Assembly (NCBI RefSeq): GCF_000243455.1
Contig: NZ_AGJL01000001.1
Span: 16,921-80,920, forward strand
Direction of reading: 5' to 3'
DNA: 64,000 nucleotides
Origin: Methanotorris formicicus Mc-S-70
GTDB taxonomy: Archaea > AGJL01 > Methanococci > Methanococcales > Methanococcaceae
The notes under the pieces are model-generated. The model made no database searches. It was not told the origin of the DNA and worked only from the letters and a program-made list of their open reading frames with translations. The stretch's first letter is position 1, and the number at the start of each line of letters is the position of its first letter. This document shows positions 21,575 through 30,301 of this stretch, one piece after another. The translations under genes and the position numbers were made by a program.

Positions 21575-21692
21575 ATGAGCATAAGCGTTAGGGCATTGTT
21601 ACCCCCAAATGCATGTTATTAGATTTTTTAATGAAATGTTTATATATTCTAATTACTATATTTTGTAACAAATAGGATATAAAGGTGGTTAT

Positions 21693-22349
21693 TTGCTTGG
21701 GGTGTGTGTTAGGACTAAAGATGGTTTTGAGATATTTAAGCAATTTGAATATATAGATTGGGGTCTGCATTTTTGTCCATACAACAAAAATATGGAGAAT
21801 ATTGTGGGATTCCATGCTCCAATTGTAGATTTAGGGATTCCAAATAATAATTCCCTAAGCATTCTAAAAAACACTGTTGATATGGTTTCCAATTATGATT
21901 ATCTAACACTTCACATAACCAATGGGAAAGAACCAGATCTTGATGTTCTAATCTCAAACTTATCTGAGTTAGTTGATTATGCAAAAAAAAGGAACGTAAA
22001 AATATGTATTGAGAATTTAAAAGATGGTTTTTCATCAAATCCAAATAATTTAATCGAAATAGCAGATATTACTGATTGTTTGATAACCTATGACATAGGA
22101 CATGTTGATTATAAAGATAGGATTAAGTATGTAGATATCTTTTCAGATAGAATATACAATGTTCATGTTTATGAAAAAGAAGTGCCAAAAATCGGCCATA
22201 TTGCCCCAAAGAACCTTGAAAATCTAAGGCCAGTGTTGGATAAACTTTTAGATATTGGTTGTGATTTTTGGTTTATTGAACTTATGGATATTGAAGATAT
22301 AATAAGAACCAAGAACATGTGTGAGGAATATTTGAAAGAGCATAGGTGA
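21693..22349 (+). CDS. xylose-isomerase-like TIM-barrel protein
   Basis: A 218-residue member of the AP-endonuclease-2 / sugar-isomerase barrel family. Visible are IDWGLHFCPYN (about residues 21-31), VGFHAPIVDLGIPNN (about 38-52), TLHITNGKEP (about 72), VKICIENLKDGFSS (about 101-114), LITYDIGHVDY (about 129) and FWFIELMDIEDI (about 193). These carry the His/Glu/Asp metal ligands. The substrate is unknown. It begins at TTG after AAAGGTGGTTAT. Four bases before the next gene, a PP-loop ATPase, so the two almost certainly act together. Confidence 0.7.
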   Translation: MLGVCVRTKDGFEIFKQFEYIDWGLHFCPYNKNMENIVGFHAPIVDLGIPNNNSLSILKNTVDMVSNYDYLTLHITNGKEPDLDVLISNLSELVDYAKKRNVKICIENLKDGFSSNPNNLIEIADITDCLITYDIGHVDYKDRIKYVDIFSDRIYNVHVYEKEVPKIGHIAPKNLENLRPVLDKLLDIGCDFWFIELMDIEDIIRTKNMCEEYLKEHR

Positions 22350-22353
22350 TTAA

Positions 22354-23157
22354 ATGTATATTGATTTTAAGGAATCATTTAATAAGTTAGAACTCTCAGG
22401 GGATACATTTAAGATCATAGATGAATTTGGAATAAAGTTAAAAGATATTGCGATAGGCGAATTTTCTGGAAAAGATAGTGCCGCTGCGATAATAGAAGCG
22501 TTTAGAGAATTTGATGTTATATTGCCTGTAGTTGCATTTACTGGGACAGATTATGGAGATAAAAAGATATTTTACAAAAATTGGGAACTTCTAAACGATA
22601 GGGTAAAAAATCTTTATAATGACAAGGTTCTTCTACCTTTGCATTTCATGTTTGAACCAAAGTTATGGAACGCATTAAACGGAAGATTTGTTTCCCTAAT
22701 CATTAAAAAATTTGGATTTTACACACCATGCATAGGATGTCATGCATATTTGAGGATTTTGAGGATTCCATTATCAAAGCATTTAGGGAGTGTAATAATA
22801 GGTGGAGAAAGAATTCATCACAATGGCGACTTTAAAATTGATCAAGTAGAGATGGTTTTGGAGATTTATGAAAGAATATGTAATGAATTGGGTGTTAAAT
22901 TAAAACTTCCAATAAAATACGTTAAAGAGAATAGTAAGATAAAAGATATTATCGGAGTTGATTGGAAACAGGGGAAGAGACAGTTTTCTTGTGTATTTAG
23001 TGGGAACTATAGAGATAAGGATGGAAAAGTTATATTTGAAGAAGAAAAGGTTAGAAAGTTCCTAAATGAATTTATATATCCAGTTTCTGTTGAGATTGTT
23101 AAGAGAGGATATGTGGAAGATTTTAAATATATTGAAATTGTTAAGGAATTTATTTAA
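22354..23157 (+). CDS. PP-loop ATPase-like protein (adenylating / thiolating type)
   Basis: A 267-residue protein with the PP-loop motif IGEFSGKDSAAAIIEAF (residues 31-47). This is the SGGxDS-type loop of ATP pyrophosphatases that adenylate a substrate, often before sulfur or nitrogen transfer. A cysteine pair in YTPCIGCHAYLR (about 124-135) and SCVFSGNYRDKDGK near 213 could bind metal or take part in thiolation. I cannot assign the substrate; ThiI, TtuA and PAPS-reductase-like proteins are distant possibilities. It is tightly linked to the TIM-barrel gene upstream and followed 16 bases later by an ApgM-like gene. Confidence 0.6.
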   Translation: MYIDFKESFNKLELSGDTFKIIDEFGIKLKDIAIGEFSGKDSAAAIIEAFREFDVILPVVAFTGTDYGDKKIFYKNWELLNDRVKNLYNDKVLLPLHFMFEPKLWNALNGRFVSLIIKKFGFYTPCIGCHAYLRILRIPLSKHLGSVIIGGERIHHNGDFKIDQVEMVLEIYERICNELGVKLKLPIKYVKENSKIKDIIGVDWKQGKRQFSCVFSGNYRDKDGKVIFEEEKVRKFLNEFIYPVSVEIVKRGYVEDFKYIEIVKEFI

Positions 23158-23173
23158 AACCAAAAGTGATATC

Positions 23174-24460
23174 ATGAGGACAATACTGGTTTTGTTGGAC
23201 GGCTTGGGGGATAGACCTTCAAAGGCGTTAAATAATAAAACTCCATTGGAGGCTGCAAACACACCAAATTTGGATGAATTTGCAAAAAGAGGGGCAACTG
23301 GGCTTATGATTCCATATAAAGAAGGAATTCCATTGGGTTCTGAAGTAGCTCACTTCTTACTTTGGGGATACAGTTTAAACGACTTTCCCGGGAGGGGATT
23401 TATAGAATCTCTTGGGGAAGATATAGAGGTTAAAGAAAACGAAATCTACTTAAGAGCAACATTTGGTTTTGTTGAAAAATGCAATGGGGGGTTATTAGTT
23501 AAAGATAGGAGAACAAAAAACGTAACAAAAGAAGAAATAGACGAACTCATAGATAGTTTGCCAAATTATGTCAATGGCTATGAGTTTGAATTAAAACATT
23601 CTTATGACACACATTGTATTTTAATAATTAGGGAAGAAAATGGATGGATTTCTGATAAAATTTCAGACAGCGACCCATTTTATAAAAATAAACATGTTAT
23701 GAGGGTTTGCCCAATAAAAAAACTCTGCAAAAATAAGATAGAGTACGATAAAGCAAAATCTACAGCAGATGCCCTAAATGAATACCTAAAAAAATGCTTT
23801 AAAGAATTGGATAACCATGAAATAAATAGAAAAAGGTCAAAAATGGAAAAGCAAAAGGCAAATATGTTATTAACAAAGTGGGCAGGAAAATATAAAAAAG
23901 TTGAATCGTTTAGTGAAAGATGGGGGATGGGGGGAGTTGTTATTGGAAACAGTTCAGTTTTCAAAGGATTGGCAAGATTTTTGGGAATGGATTATATTAA
24001 ATGTGAGGATTTTAAAGAGGCAATTGAAATGGCGGTTGATTTGGATTATGATTTCATCCACATCCATACAAAAGAGATAGATGAAGCAGGACACACAAAA
24101 AAACCAGAATTTAAAAAAGAAGTCATTGAAAAGATTGATGCATGTTTAAATCCCCTCTTGAATTTAGAAGATGATTTAATTGTTATTACTGCAGATCACT
24201 CAACACCGTCTGTTGGAAATTTGATCCACTCTGGAGAGAGTGTTCCAATAACAATAGTCGGGAAATACGTTAGAAGAGATGATGTTAAGGAGTTTAATGA
24301 AAGGGCTTGTGCAAAGGGGAGTTTATATATAAGGGCATATGATTTAATGAATATCATCCTAAACTACACAGATAGGGCTTTGCTGTATGGACTAAGGCCA
24401 AACAGAATTTTAAAATACATTCCAGACGATAGTAAAACAAGGCATTTAAGGATTGATTAA
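23174..24460 (+). CDS. apgM: cofactor-independent phosphoglycerate mutase, ApgM type
   Basis: Interconverts 3- and 2-phosphoglycerate through a phosphoserine intermediate with two metals; alkaline-phosphatase fold. Visible are VLLDGLGDRP at residues 6-15, LIPYKEGIPLGSEVAHFLLWGY-type core with GSE serine region about 60-75, HIHTKEIDEAGH (about 300-311) and VITADHSTPSVGNLIHSGESVP (about 340-360), giving the metal Asp/His set. Archaea often have two paralogues, so glycolytic use is not assured. The start at 23174 (GTGAT upstream) is chosen over the in-frame ATG at 23066 that would overlap the PP-loop gene. SepSecS follows after 85 bases. Confidence 0.78.
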   Translation: MRTILVLLDGLGDRPSKALNNKTPLEAANTPNLDEFAKRGATGLMIPYKEGIPLGSEVAHFLLWGYSLNDFPGRGFIESLGEDIEVKENEIYLRATFGFVEKCNGGLLVKDRRTKNVTKEEIDELIDSLPNYVNGYEFELKHSYDTHCILIIREENGWISDKISDSDPFYKNKHVMRVCPIKKLCKNKIEYDKAKSTADALNEYLKKCFKELDNHEINRKRSKMEKQKANMLLTKWAGKYKKVESFSERWGMGGVVIGNSSVFKGLARFLGMDYIKCEDFKEAIEMAVDLDYDFIHIHTKEIDEAGHTKKPEFKKEVIEKIDACLNPLLNLEDDLIVITADHSTPSVGNLIHSGESVPITIVGKYVRRDDVKEFNERACAKGSLYIRAYDLMNIILNYTDRALLYGLRPNRILKYIPDDSKTRHLRID

Positions 24461-24545
24461 AAATAGGTATAAATATATTTATTTAGAATCTATTTTATGT
24501 AATTTTGTGAATTTTTTAATACAGAATTTCACTTGGGGAGATACT

Positions 24546-25853
24546 ATGCTAAATTTAAACTTTTCTGGATTAATTCCAACAAATATGGAAAAAAGAGGGG
24601 AACTAACATTAAAAGAGAACTTAAACATAATAGAGGAGATTTTCAACCAGAGAAAAATCCCAAAAGAAGGATTGGATGATGATAAGATAAGATTGCTCTT
24701 AAAAATTTTATCATTAATGGATACTGACAAAGATCCAAAAGTTATTCAGATTGGTGAGAGGGAAGCAAGAATAGCCTCAAAAATTCAAAATGAACTTGTT
24801 GGTGGATTTTGTCATGGTATTGGTAGGAGTGGGAACTTAATTGATGCCCAACCTAAAGCACCGGGAGCAAGTATAATGTATGCATTGACAAACAAAATCT
24901 TAGAGAGTTTTCTAAAAAATTTGGGGTTAAAGGTTAATGCTATTGCCTCTCCAGTAGCAACAGGGATGTCCCTATCGTTATGCCTAAGTGCGGCAAGGAA
25001 AAAATACAACTCAAATGTCGTTATTTATCCCTATGCATCCCACAAGAGTCCAATAAAAGCAACATCATACATAGGCATGAGGATGAGGCTGGTTGAGACA
25101 AAACTTTATGGAGATGCTGTTAGAGTTGGTGTTTCTGATATAGAGGATGCAATTAAAAAAGAAATAAATGAAAGCAACAACCCGTGCATTTTAAGTACTC
25201 TAACATTCTTCCCGCCAAGGGAAAGCGATGATATCATAGAAATCTCAAAAATTTGTGAAGAGTTTGATGTTCCCCACATAATAAATGGAGCGTATGCAAT
25301 TCAAAACAACTTCTATATTGATAAGTTAAAGAAGGCATTTAAGCATAGAGTCGATACTGTTGTCAGTTCATCGGATAAAAATCTATTCACTCCTATTGGT
25401 GGAGGTATTATTTACTCAAAGGACAAAATATTTTTAAGGGAAATTTCCCTCTCCTATCCAGGAAGGGCATGTGCTACGCCAGTGGTTAATATATTAATAT
25501 CCCTCCTATCCCTTGGAATGGATAAGTATTTGGATTTAATGAAGAAACAGAAAGAGAGTAAAAAGTTGTTAGATGAGTTATTAAATGAACTTGCAAAGAA
25601 AAAAGGGGAGAGAGTTTTAAATGTAAAAAACCCAATCTCCTCATGTATAACAACAAAAAAAGACCCTATCAATGTTGCTGCAAAATTATACAACTTAAGG
25701 ATAACTGGACCGAGAGGTATTAGAAAAAACGATAAATTTGGAACTTGCTATTTGGGAGAGTATCCCTACAACTACGTTGTTGTAAATTCTGCAATTGGGG
25801 TTAAAAATGAGGATATAGAGTTGGTTGTTAAGAAATTGGAGAAAGTTCTTTAA
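24546..25853 (+). CDS. spcS: O-phosphoseryl-tRNA(Sec) selenium transferase (SepSecS)
   Basis: PLP enzyme converting O-phosphoseryl-tRNA(Sec) to selenocysteinyl-tRNA(Sec) with selenophosphate. The 435 residues match the family over the whole length: MEKRGELTLKENL (about 14-26), SGFCHGIGRSGNL-type loop with GGFCHGIGRSGN (about 92), the phosphate-binding region with PYASHKSPIKA (about 163), LSTLTFFPPRESDD (about 214), and the PLP lysine in VSSSDKNLFTPIGGG (about 277-291). GGGGAGATACT sits before ATG 24546. It completes the route begun by pstK at 1637. Confidence 0.95.
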   Translation: MLNLNFSGLIPTNMEKRGELTLKENLNIIEEIFNQRKIPKEGLDDDKIRLLLKILSLMDTDKDPKVIQIGEREARIASKIQNELVGGFCHGIGRSGNLIDAQPKAPGASIMYALTNKILESFLKNLGLKVNAIASPVATGMSLSLCLSAARKKYNSNVVIYPYASHKSPIKATSYIGMRMRLVETKLYGDAVRVGVSDIEDAIKKEINESNNPCILSTLTFFPPRESDDIIEISKICEEFDVPHIINGAYAIQNNFYIDKLKKAFKHRVDTVVSSSDKNLFTPIGGGIIYSKDKIFLREISLSYPGRACATPVVNILISLLSLGMDKYLDLMKKQKESKKLLDELLNELAKKKGERVLNVKNPISSCITTKKDPINVAAKLYNLRITGPRGIRKNDKFGTCYLGEYPYNYVVVNSAIGVKNEDIELVVKKLEKVL

Positions 25854-25914
25854 TTTATAACCTTAAGAAAAAACAAAATTTGGATTATTGATTTGTTGGT
25901 GTAGTAAAATAGTT

Positions 25915-26778
25915 TTAGTTTTTTAATTCTGATAAATCAATACTCCAAACCCCTAACTTATGTTCTTTTGCATATTCTTGTGCCTCCACATACTTTTTTA
26001 AATACTCATGAGTTTCTGGGTATTGTGTCTCATTACATATCTCTAAAACTTCTGGACGTAAGTAAGCATAACCTCTTTTTAATAGTTCGTAGGTTAAATC
26101 CTTCCCACCATCATAAATACATAAACTTGCAAGAGTTATAGGCTCGGATTCATTACTACAACTTTTAAAATCCATCCAATATCTAATGTATACCAATTTT
26201 CTCCCGATTAATTCATCCCTCTCCCACTCATAAGCCACGTCAGCAATTTTCAAGTACGATTCATTATACAATTTATAAAATTTAGATTTTTTAGATTCAT
26301 TAAGGAAAATTTCATACGTGTTTATGTCATTACACCTTAAAAAATAAGCAAAGGCATCAGTAGTATTGTATAGTGGTATTATTCCTATAAATACGTCAAG
26401 GCGGTATGGCGGCATATCTTTCCCACATTCTTTTGCTTTTTCTTTTAAATTCATATATTCCTTGCCCTTTTCATAAAACTCGTCATTTCCACCAATAGGT
26501 TCCACTTGATAAGTTTGAGGAGATTTAACATCTAAAACCTTCCATATGCTATAATTATAACCATGGTATTTTGGAAGATACTCTTTAGCCCAGAATGGAA
26601 TTTCATTCGATTTTAACGAGGAATTATCGATAGAACTTATTATTGAACTTTTCTCAGAATTTGTATTATCCAGTGTCTTTGAACAATTCTGAGTTGATAC
26701 ATTCTCAGTCATGTAGTTATAAAAAGCCAATATTACGATTATAGAAAATATTGTCAAAATCCATTTTAAAATTTTCAA
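25915..26778 (-). CDS. membrane-anchored SNase-like protein
   Basis: A 287-residue protein with an N-terminal signal anchor (ILKWILTIFSIIVILAFY, residues 3-20) and a low-complexity Ser/Asn linker, then an outer-surface domain. The C-terminal part carries a staphylococcal-nuclease-like end: LIGRKLVYIRYWMDF, DLTYELLKRGYAYLRPE and QEYAKEHKLGVWS, matching the N-x-x-L-L-x-x-G-Y-A-x-x and A-x-x-x-K-x-G-I-W pattern. The segment MPPYRLDVFIGIIPLYN stands where the active-site RLIGIDTPE would be; the Arg is kept but the Glu is not evident, so nuclease activity is doubtful. Cysteines (about residues 33, 118, 149, 211, 223, 251) could form disulfides. Confidence 0.6.
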   Translation of the reverse strand: MKILKWILTIFSIIVILAFYNYMTENVSTQNCSKTLDNTNSEKSSIISSIDNSSLKSNEIPFWAKEYLPKYHGYNYSIWKVLDVKSPQTYQVEPIGGNDEFYEKGKEYMNLKEKAKECGKDMPPYRLDVFIGIIPLYNTTDAFAYFLRCNDINTYEIFLNESKKSKFYKLYNESYLKIADVAYEWERDELIGRKLVYIRYWMDFKSCSNESEPITLASLCIYDGGKDLTYELLKRGYAYLRPEVLEICNETQYPETHEYLKKYVEAQEYAKEHKLGVWSIDLSELKN

Positions 26779-26901
26779 ATTCTTACCCTCCCAATGTTAT
26801 TTTAAAAAGTTAATGTAATCCGAAAAATTAAAATACAAAAATAACAATATTGGTATTATTGTTTAATATGATAAAAATCAGTAAAAATAGAAAATTAGAA
26901 T

Positions 26902-27120
26902 TTAGATTGTTGGTATTTTGCTTGTTGCGTTCTCTGCAACTTCTCCTAATTTGTTTACAGTTGCATTTGCCTGTGTTCCTGCGTTTTGCATACTTTCTTT
27001 AACTCTTGTTGTGTAGTAGTATGCTACTATAGCAGCGACTGCAACTGCTGCTGCAACTAAGATCCCGATCTCCATTGAAACTTGCCCCCTCTTGGACATC
27101 AATTTTTCTACTAATTTCAT
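26902..27120 (-). CDS. class III signal-peptide pilin-like protein
   Basis: A 72-residue pilin-like protein. The processing site is KRGQVSMEIGIL (residues 10-21): a QxSxE motif of the DUF361 / type IV pilin family of Methanococcales, cleaved before Gln by EppA-type prepilin peptidase. The hydrophobic assembly helix GILVAAAVAVAAIVAYYYT follows, and a short Thr/Asn/Ala-rich tail is exposed. It is a minor or major pilin of the archaeal adhesion-type pilus; no pilus assembly genes are next to it. Its leader is unusually G-rich (see 27151-27205). GGTGA precedes the ATG at 27120. Confidence 0.85.
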   Translation of the reverse strand: MKLVEKLMSKRGQVSMEIGILVAAAVAVAAIVAYYYTTRVKESMQNAGTQANATVNKLGEVAENATSKIPTI

Positions 27121-27150
27121 TTACATCACCTTTAGATTTTTTGTTTTATA

Positions 27151-27205
27151 ATGGTATAGCCTCTAACCCAACCTACACGCCTATCGTTTAACCCCCTAGC
27201 CAACC
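27151..27205 (-). promoter_or_regulatory. G-rich leader upstream of the pilin gene
   Basis: On the coding strand of the pilin gene this 55-base stretch has several G runs (GGG, GGGGG, GGG and many GG), about half G+C, inside otherwise very AT-rich spacer. A TATA-like ATATATTTTTA near 27232-27242 would start a transcript that includes it. It could fold or form a G-quadruplex affecting pilin expression; this is inference from composition only. Confidence 0.35.
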
Positions 27206-27370
27206 CAATTTCAATTAATAATATTATGTTTTAAAAATATATGTCTTTCCATTACTTTGTATCACAAAGTATCCATTCTCATTAACACTGCAACGATTTT
27301 AACCCCTAATCATTGAATACATATCAATTTTTCATCAAAAAATAGATATTCCCAATAAAAACTAGAAAAG

Positions 27371-28648
27371 TCATTCCCAATACTCTAATGCTATTTTTAA
27401 TTCTCTAACTTCCTCTGCTTTTTCTTCCAATGATTTTCCTTCCATAACCGCATCTATCGCTGCCCTCATTGCTATTGCTCCTTTAACAGTCCCATCCGGA
27501 TGCCCATGGATCCCCCCACCTGCTTGAATAATAACATCATTTCCGAGAATTTCAATGATTTCTGGGACTAACTTAGGATAAACCCCCCCAGAAGATACTG
27601 GGAAAACATTGTTCATTCCAAACCATCCCTGACTGAAGAATTTGTTTTTGCCATCTTCCTCAACGTTATCCAATACAATTTCATCCCTTATGGAGCGAAC
27701 CTCATCCCTTTCTCCTTCCATTTTACCAACAACAGTCCCAATGTGAAGTTGGTCAACCCCTAAAAGCCTATATATTTTTGCAAGGGTTAGCATGGTCATT
27801 CCCCAATTCTCTGAACGAGTTATTGCAGCGTGCATTGCTCTATGTGCGTGAACAACAAAATCAAAATTCTCTTCTCTAAATTGTTGCACTGCAGAGAATC
27901 CAAGAACTACCACATCAAGCATAACATACTCGCTCCCAGCATCTTCTGCAAGTTCAGCCCTTCTAAGCATCTCTTTGTATTTTGCCGTTATATTTGGCAT
28001 GTAAATCTTTTTCTCTCCAGTTTCCTCCTCTGCCTTATCTCTCAACTCTAAAACCTTATATATCCTATCCTCAAATTTGTTAAAATCTTGGGATACAAGG
28101 TTTTCATCATCCTTAACTATATCACATCCCCCAATCCATGCGTTGTATGCAACCTCTGCAAACTCGTCTGTTTTTAATCCAACCTTTGGTTTTACAATTG
28201 TTCCAAGTAGTGGTCTTTCTTTAACACTTAGAAGTTTTCTTATCCCATCAATCCCATATCTTGGTCCTTTATATGCCTTAACAAAATCCTTTGGGAATCT
28301 GTAATCTAAAATCCTCAATCCTTCAACAATCTTCATTCCAAATATGTTTCCTGCTATCCCTGCTAATGTTCCCGGCATATTCTCAATTTCAAATGCATCT
28401 AATGGATATGCAATTTTTATTATTCCTACCTTATTCTCCCCCTCTTCCCCAATCTCTTCAATCTCATAAACCTTTGGTCTTAGTTTTTCATAAATCTCGC
28501 TCTTCATTGTTTGAACTTTTGTCCATGTCCCTATTGAACTTTCACCTGCAATTTCATTTGCAACTTTCTTTAAATCCTTTGCCTTCACCCTTATGCAAGA
28601 TAACAAATCATTATCATTTGGCGTATAGTTCAAATCAACATAGTCCAT
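27371..28648 (-). CDS. rbcL: type III ribulose bisphosphate carboxylase
   Basis: Archaeal RuBisCO, acting in nucleoside/AMP degradation rather than the Calvin cycle: it carboxylates ribulose 1,5-bisphosphate to two 3-phosphoglycerates. Visible are the lysine of TIVKPKVGLKTDEFA (about residue 158-172), the carbamylated lysine and metal acids in GGCDIVKDDENL (about 183), and the GGGIHGHPDG phosphate loop (about 383). The length of 425 residues fits form III. The AMP phosphorylase and ribose-bisphosphate isomerase partners are not in the window. GGGGGTG lies before ATG 28648. It is divergent from the PHP gene. Confidence 0.95.
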   Translation of the reverse strand: MDYVDLNYTPNDNDLLSCIRVKAKDLKKVANEIAGESSIGTWTKVQTMKSEIYEKLRPKVYEIEEIGEEGENKVGIIKIAYPLDAFEIENMPGTLAGIAGNIFGMKIVEGLRILDYRFPKDFVKAYKGPRYGIDGIRKLLSVKERPLLGTIVKPKVGLKTDEFAEVAYNAWIGGCDIVKDDENLVSQDFNKFEDRIYKVLELRDKAEEETGEKKIYMPNITAKYKEMLRRAELAEDAGSEYVMLDVVVLGFSAVQQFREENFDFVVHAHRAMHAAITRSENWGMTMLTLAKIYRLLGVDQLHIGTVVGKMEGERDEVRSIRDEIVLDNVEEDGKNKFFSQGWFGMNNVFPVSSGGVYPKLVPEIIEILGNDVIIQAGGGIHGHPDGTVKGAIAMRAAIDAVMEGKSLEEKAEEVRELKIALEYWE

Positions 28649-28732
28649 AAAAACACCCCCATTTTATATAAAAAATTTTATAATTGCAGATATTTAATAC
28701 TTCTGTATTGTATTAAAATGATTGGTGATAGA

Positions 28733-29389
28733 ATGAGGTATGATTTCCATACGCATACGGTATTTAGTGATGGGGAATTAATCCCTTCTGAATTGGTTAG
28801 GAGGGCAATGGTTTTAAAGCATAAAGCAATAGCAATAACTGACCACGCAGATGCGAGCAATTATAAGGAATTAATTGAAAAAACAATCCTTGCAAAAGAG
28901 GAGTTAAAAAACTACTGGGATATTGAGGTTATTGTAGGAGTTGAACTAACTCACATCCCACCAAAATCAATACCAAAGATGGCAAAAAAAGCAAAGGATT
29001 TAGGGGCGGAGATTGTTGTTGTTCATGGGGAAACAGTTGTTGAGCCAGTTGAAGAAAAAACCAACTACTATGCCTCAATATCTGAGGACGTCGATATTCT
29101 CGCTCATCCTGGGTTTATTGATAAAGAGACTGCTGAAAATTTAAAAGAAAATGATATATTCGTTGAAATTACTTCAAGAAGAGGACACTCATTAACAAAT
29201 GGTTATGTTTTAAGCGTTGCGAGGGAATTTAAATTAAAAACTTTGATAAATACTGATGCCCATGCTCCAGAAGATTTGATTGACGTTGAATTTGCAAAAA
29301 AGGTTGGTTTGGGTTGTGGAATGAGTAAGAAAGAGTTAGAAGATACATTATTGCATTATCCAAAGGAATTATTAAAAAGAATAAAATAA
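28733..29389 (+). CDS. PHP-domain metal-dependent phosphoesterase
   Basis: A 218-residue PHP domain, the fold of histidinol phosphatase and polymerase-associated nucleases. Metal ligands appear in order: DFHTHTVFSDGE (residues 4-15), ITDHADASN (about 35-43), VGVELTHI (about 68-75), EIVVVHGE (about 91-98), DILAHPG (about 122) and LINTDAHAPED (about 174-184). The substrate is unknown, possibly a sugar or histidinol phosphate. GGTGAT before the second ATG fixes the start at 28733 rather than 28718. It is 30 bases upstream of the fumarase alpha gene. Confidence 0.82.
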   Translation: MRYDFHTHTVFSDGELIPSELVRRAMVLKHKAIAITDHADASNYKELIEKTILAKEELKNYWDIEVIVGVELTHIPPKSIPKMAKKAKDLGAEIVVVHGETVVEPVEEKTNYYASISEDVDILAHPGFIDKETAENLKENDIFVEITSRRGHSLTNGYVLSVAREFKLKTLINTDAHAPEDLIDVEFAKKVGLGCGMSKKELEDTLLHYPKELLKRIK

Positions 29390-29419
29390 ACAAATTAACA
29401 TCAATATAAAGGTGATTTC

Positions 29420-30277
29420 ATGAATAAGATTTCAGATATTGTTGTTGAATTGTTTAGAGAAGCAGTTATCTACCTTCCAGATGATGTTAAAAAAGCAATT
29501 GAAGATGCTTGTAAAATAGAAGAAGGAGCATCAAAAAACATCTTAGAGGCAATCATAGAAAACAACAAAATCGCTGAGAAAAAGCAAATTCCTCTTTGTC
29601 AGGATACGGGCGTTCCAATAATATTTTTAAAAATTGGGAAAAACATGGATTCATCAGAAATTATGGAAATTATTGAGGAGATTAAAGAAGGAGTAAAAAG
29701 AGCAACAAAAGAAATTCCATTGAGACCTAACGTCGTCCATCCATTGACGAGAGAGAACTTTGGCACAAATGTCGGCTTAAATGCCCCATTTATAAATATT
29801 GAGTTTGATGAAAACTTAAACAGGGAAATAGAGATAACTGTTTTCCCAAAAGGTGCTGGTAGCGAAAATATGAGTGTTTTAAAGATGCTAACTCCATCTG
29901 AAGGAATTGAAGGTGTAAAGAAATTTGTCCTTGAAACTATTGCAAATGCAGGAGGAAAACCATGTCCGCCAATAGTTGTTGGCGTTGGTATTGGAGGAAC
30001 TGCAGATGTAGCGTTAAAATTGGCTAAAAAGGCACTTTTAAGGGAAATTGGGGAAAGACATAGAGATGAAAATATATCGAAATTGGAAGAGGAACTTTTA
30101 GAAAGAATAAATAATTTAGGCATTGGTTCTATGGGATTAGGAGGTAAGGTTACTGCTTTAGATATTTTTATTGAGATTTCTGGATGCCATACTGCTTCTT
30201 TCCCTGTTGGAATATGTATTCAATGCTGGGCACAACGAAAGGCATCAAAACTTATAAATTTAGATGAAATACAATAA
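29420..30277 (+). CDS. class I fumarate hydratase, alpha (N-terminal) subunit
   Basis: Catalytic subunit of the two-part [4Fe-4S] fumarase of the incomplete reductive TCA cycle. Iron-sulfur cysteines are seen in PLCQDTGVPII (about residues 56-66), SGCHTASFPVGICIQCW (about 253-269), with GVGIGGTADVALKLAKKALL (about 191-210) between. Length 285 matches the alpha partner; the beta subunit is not nearby. TtdA of tartrate dehydratase is the close relative that cannot be excluded. RBS: AAAGGTGATTTC before ATG 29420. Confidence 0.85.
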   Translation: MNKISDIVVELFREAVIYLPDDVKKAIEDACKIEEGASKNILEAIIENNKIAEKKQIPLCQDTGVPIIFLKIGKNMDSSEIMEIIEEIKEGVKRATKEIPLRPNVVHPLTRENFGTNVGLNAPFINIEFDENLNREIEITVFPKGAGSENMSVLKMLTPSEGIEGVKKFVLETIANAGGKPCPPIVVGVGIGGTADVALKLAKKALLREIGERHRDENISKLEEELLERINNLGIGSMGLGGKVTALDIFIEISGCHTASFPVGICIQCWAQRKASKLINLDEIQ

Positions 30278-30301
30278 TAAAAAACTAAAAAGGTAAAAAC
30301 C

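Noticed and set aside
23066..23173. N-terminal extension of the ApgM-like protein
   Set aside because: It overlaps the PP-loop gene and has no family similarity; GTGAT precedes ATG 23174.
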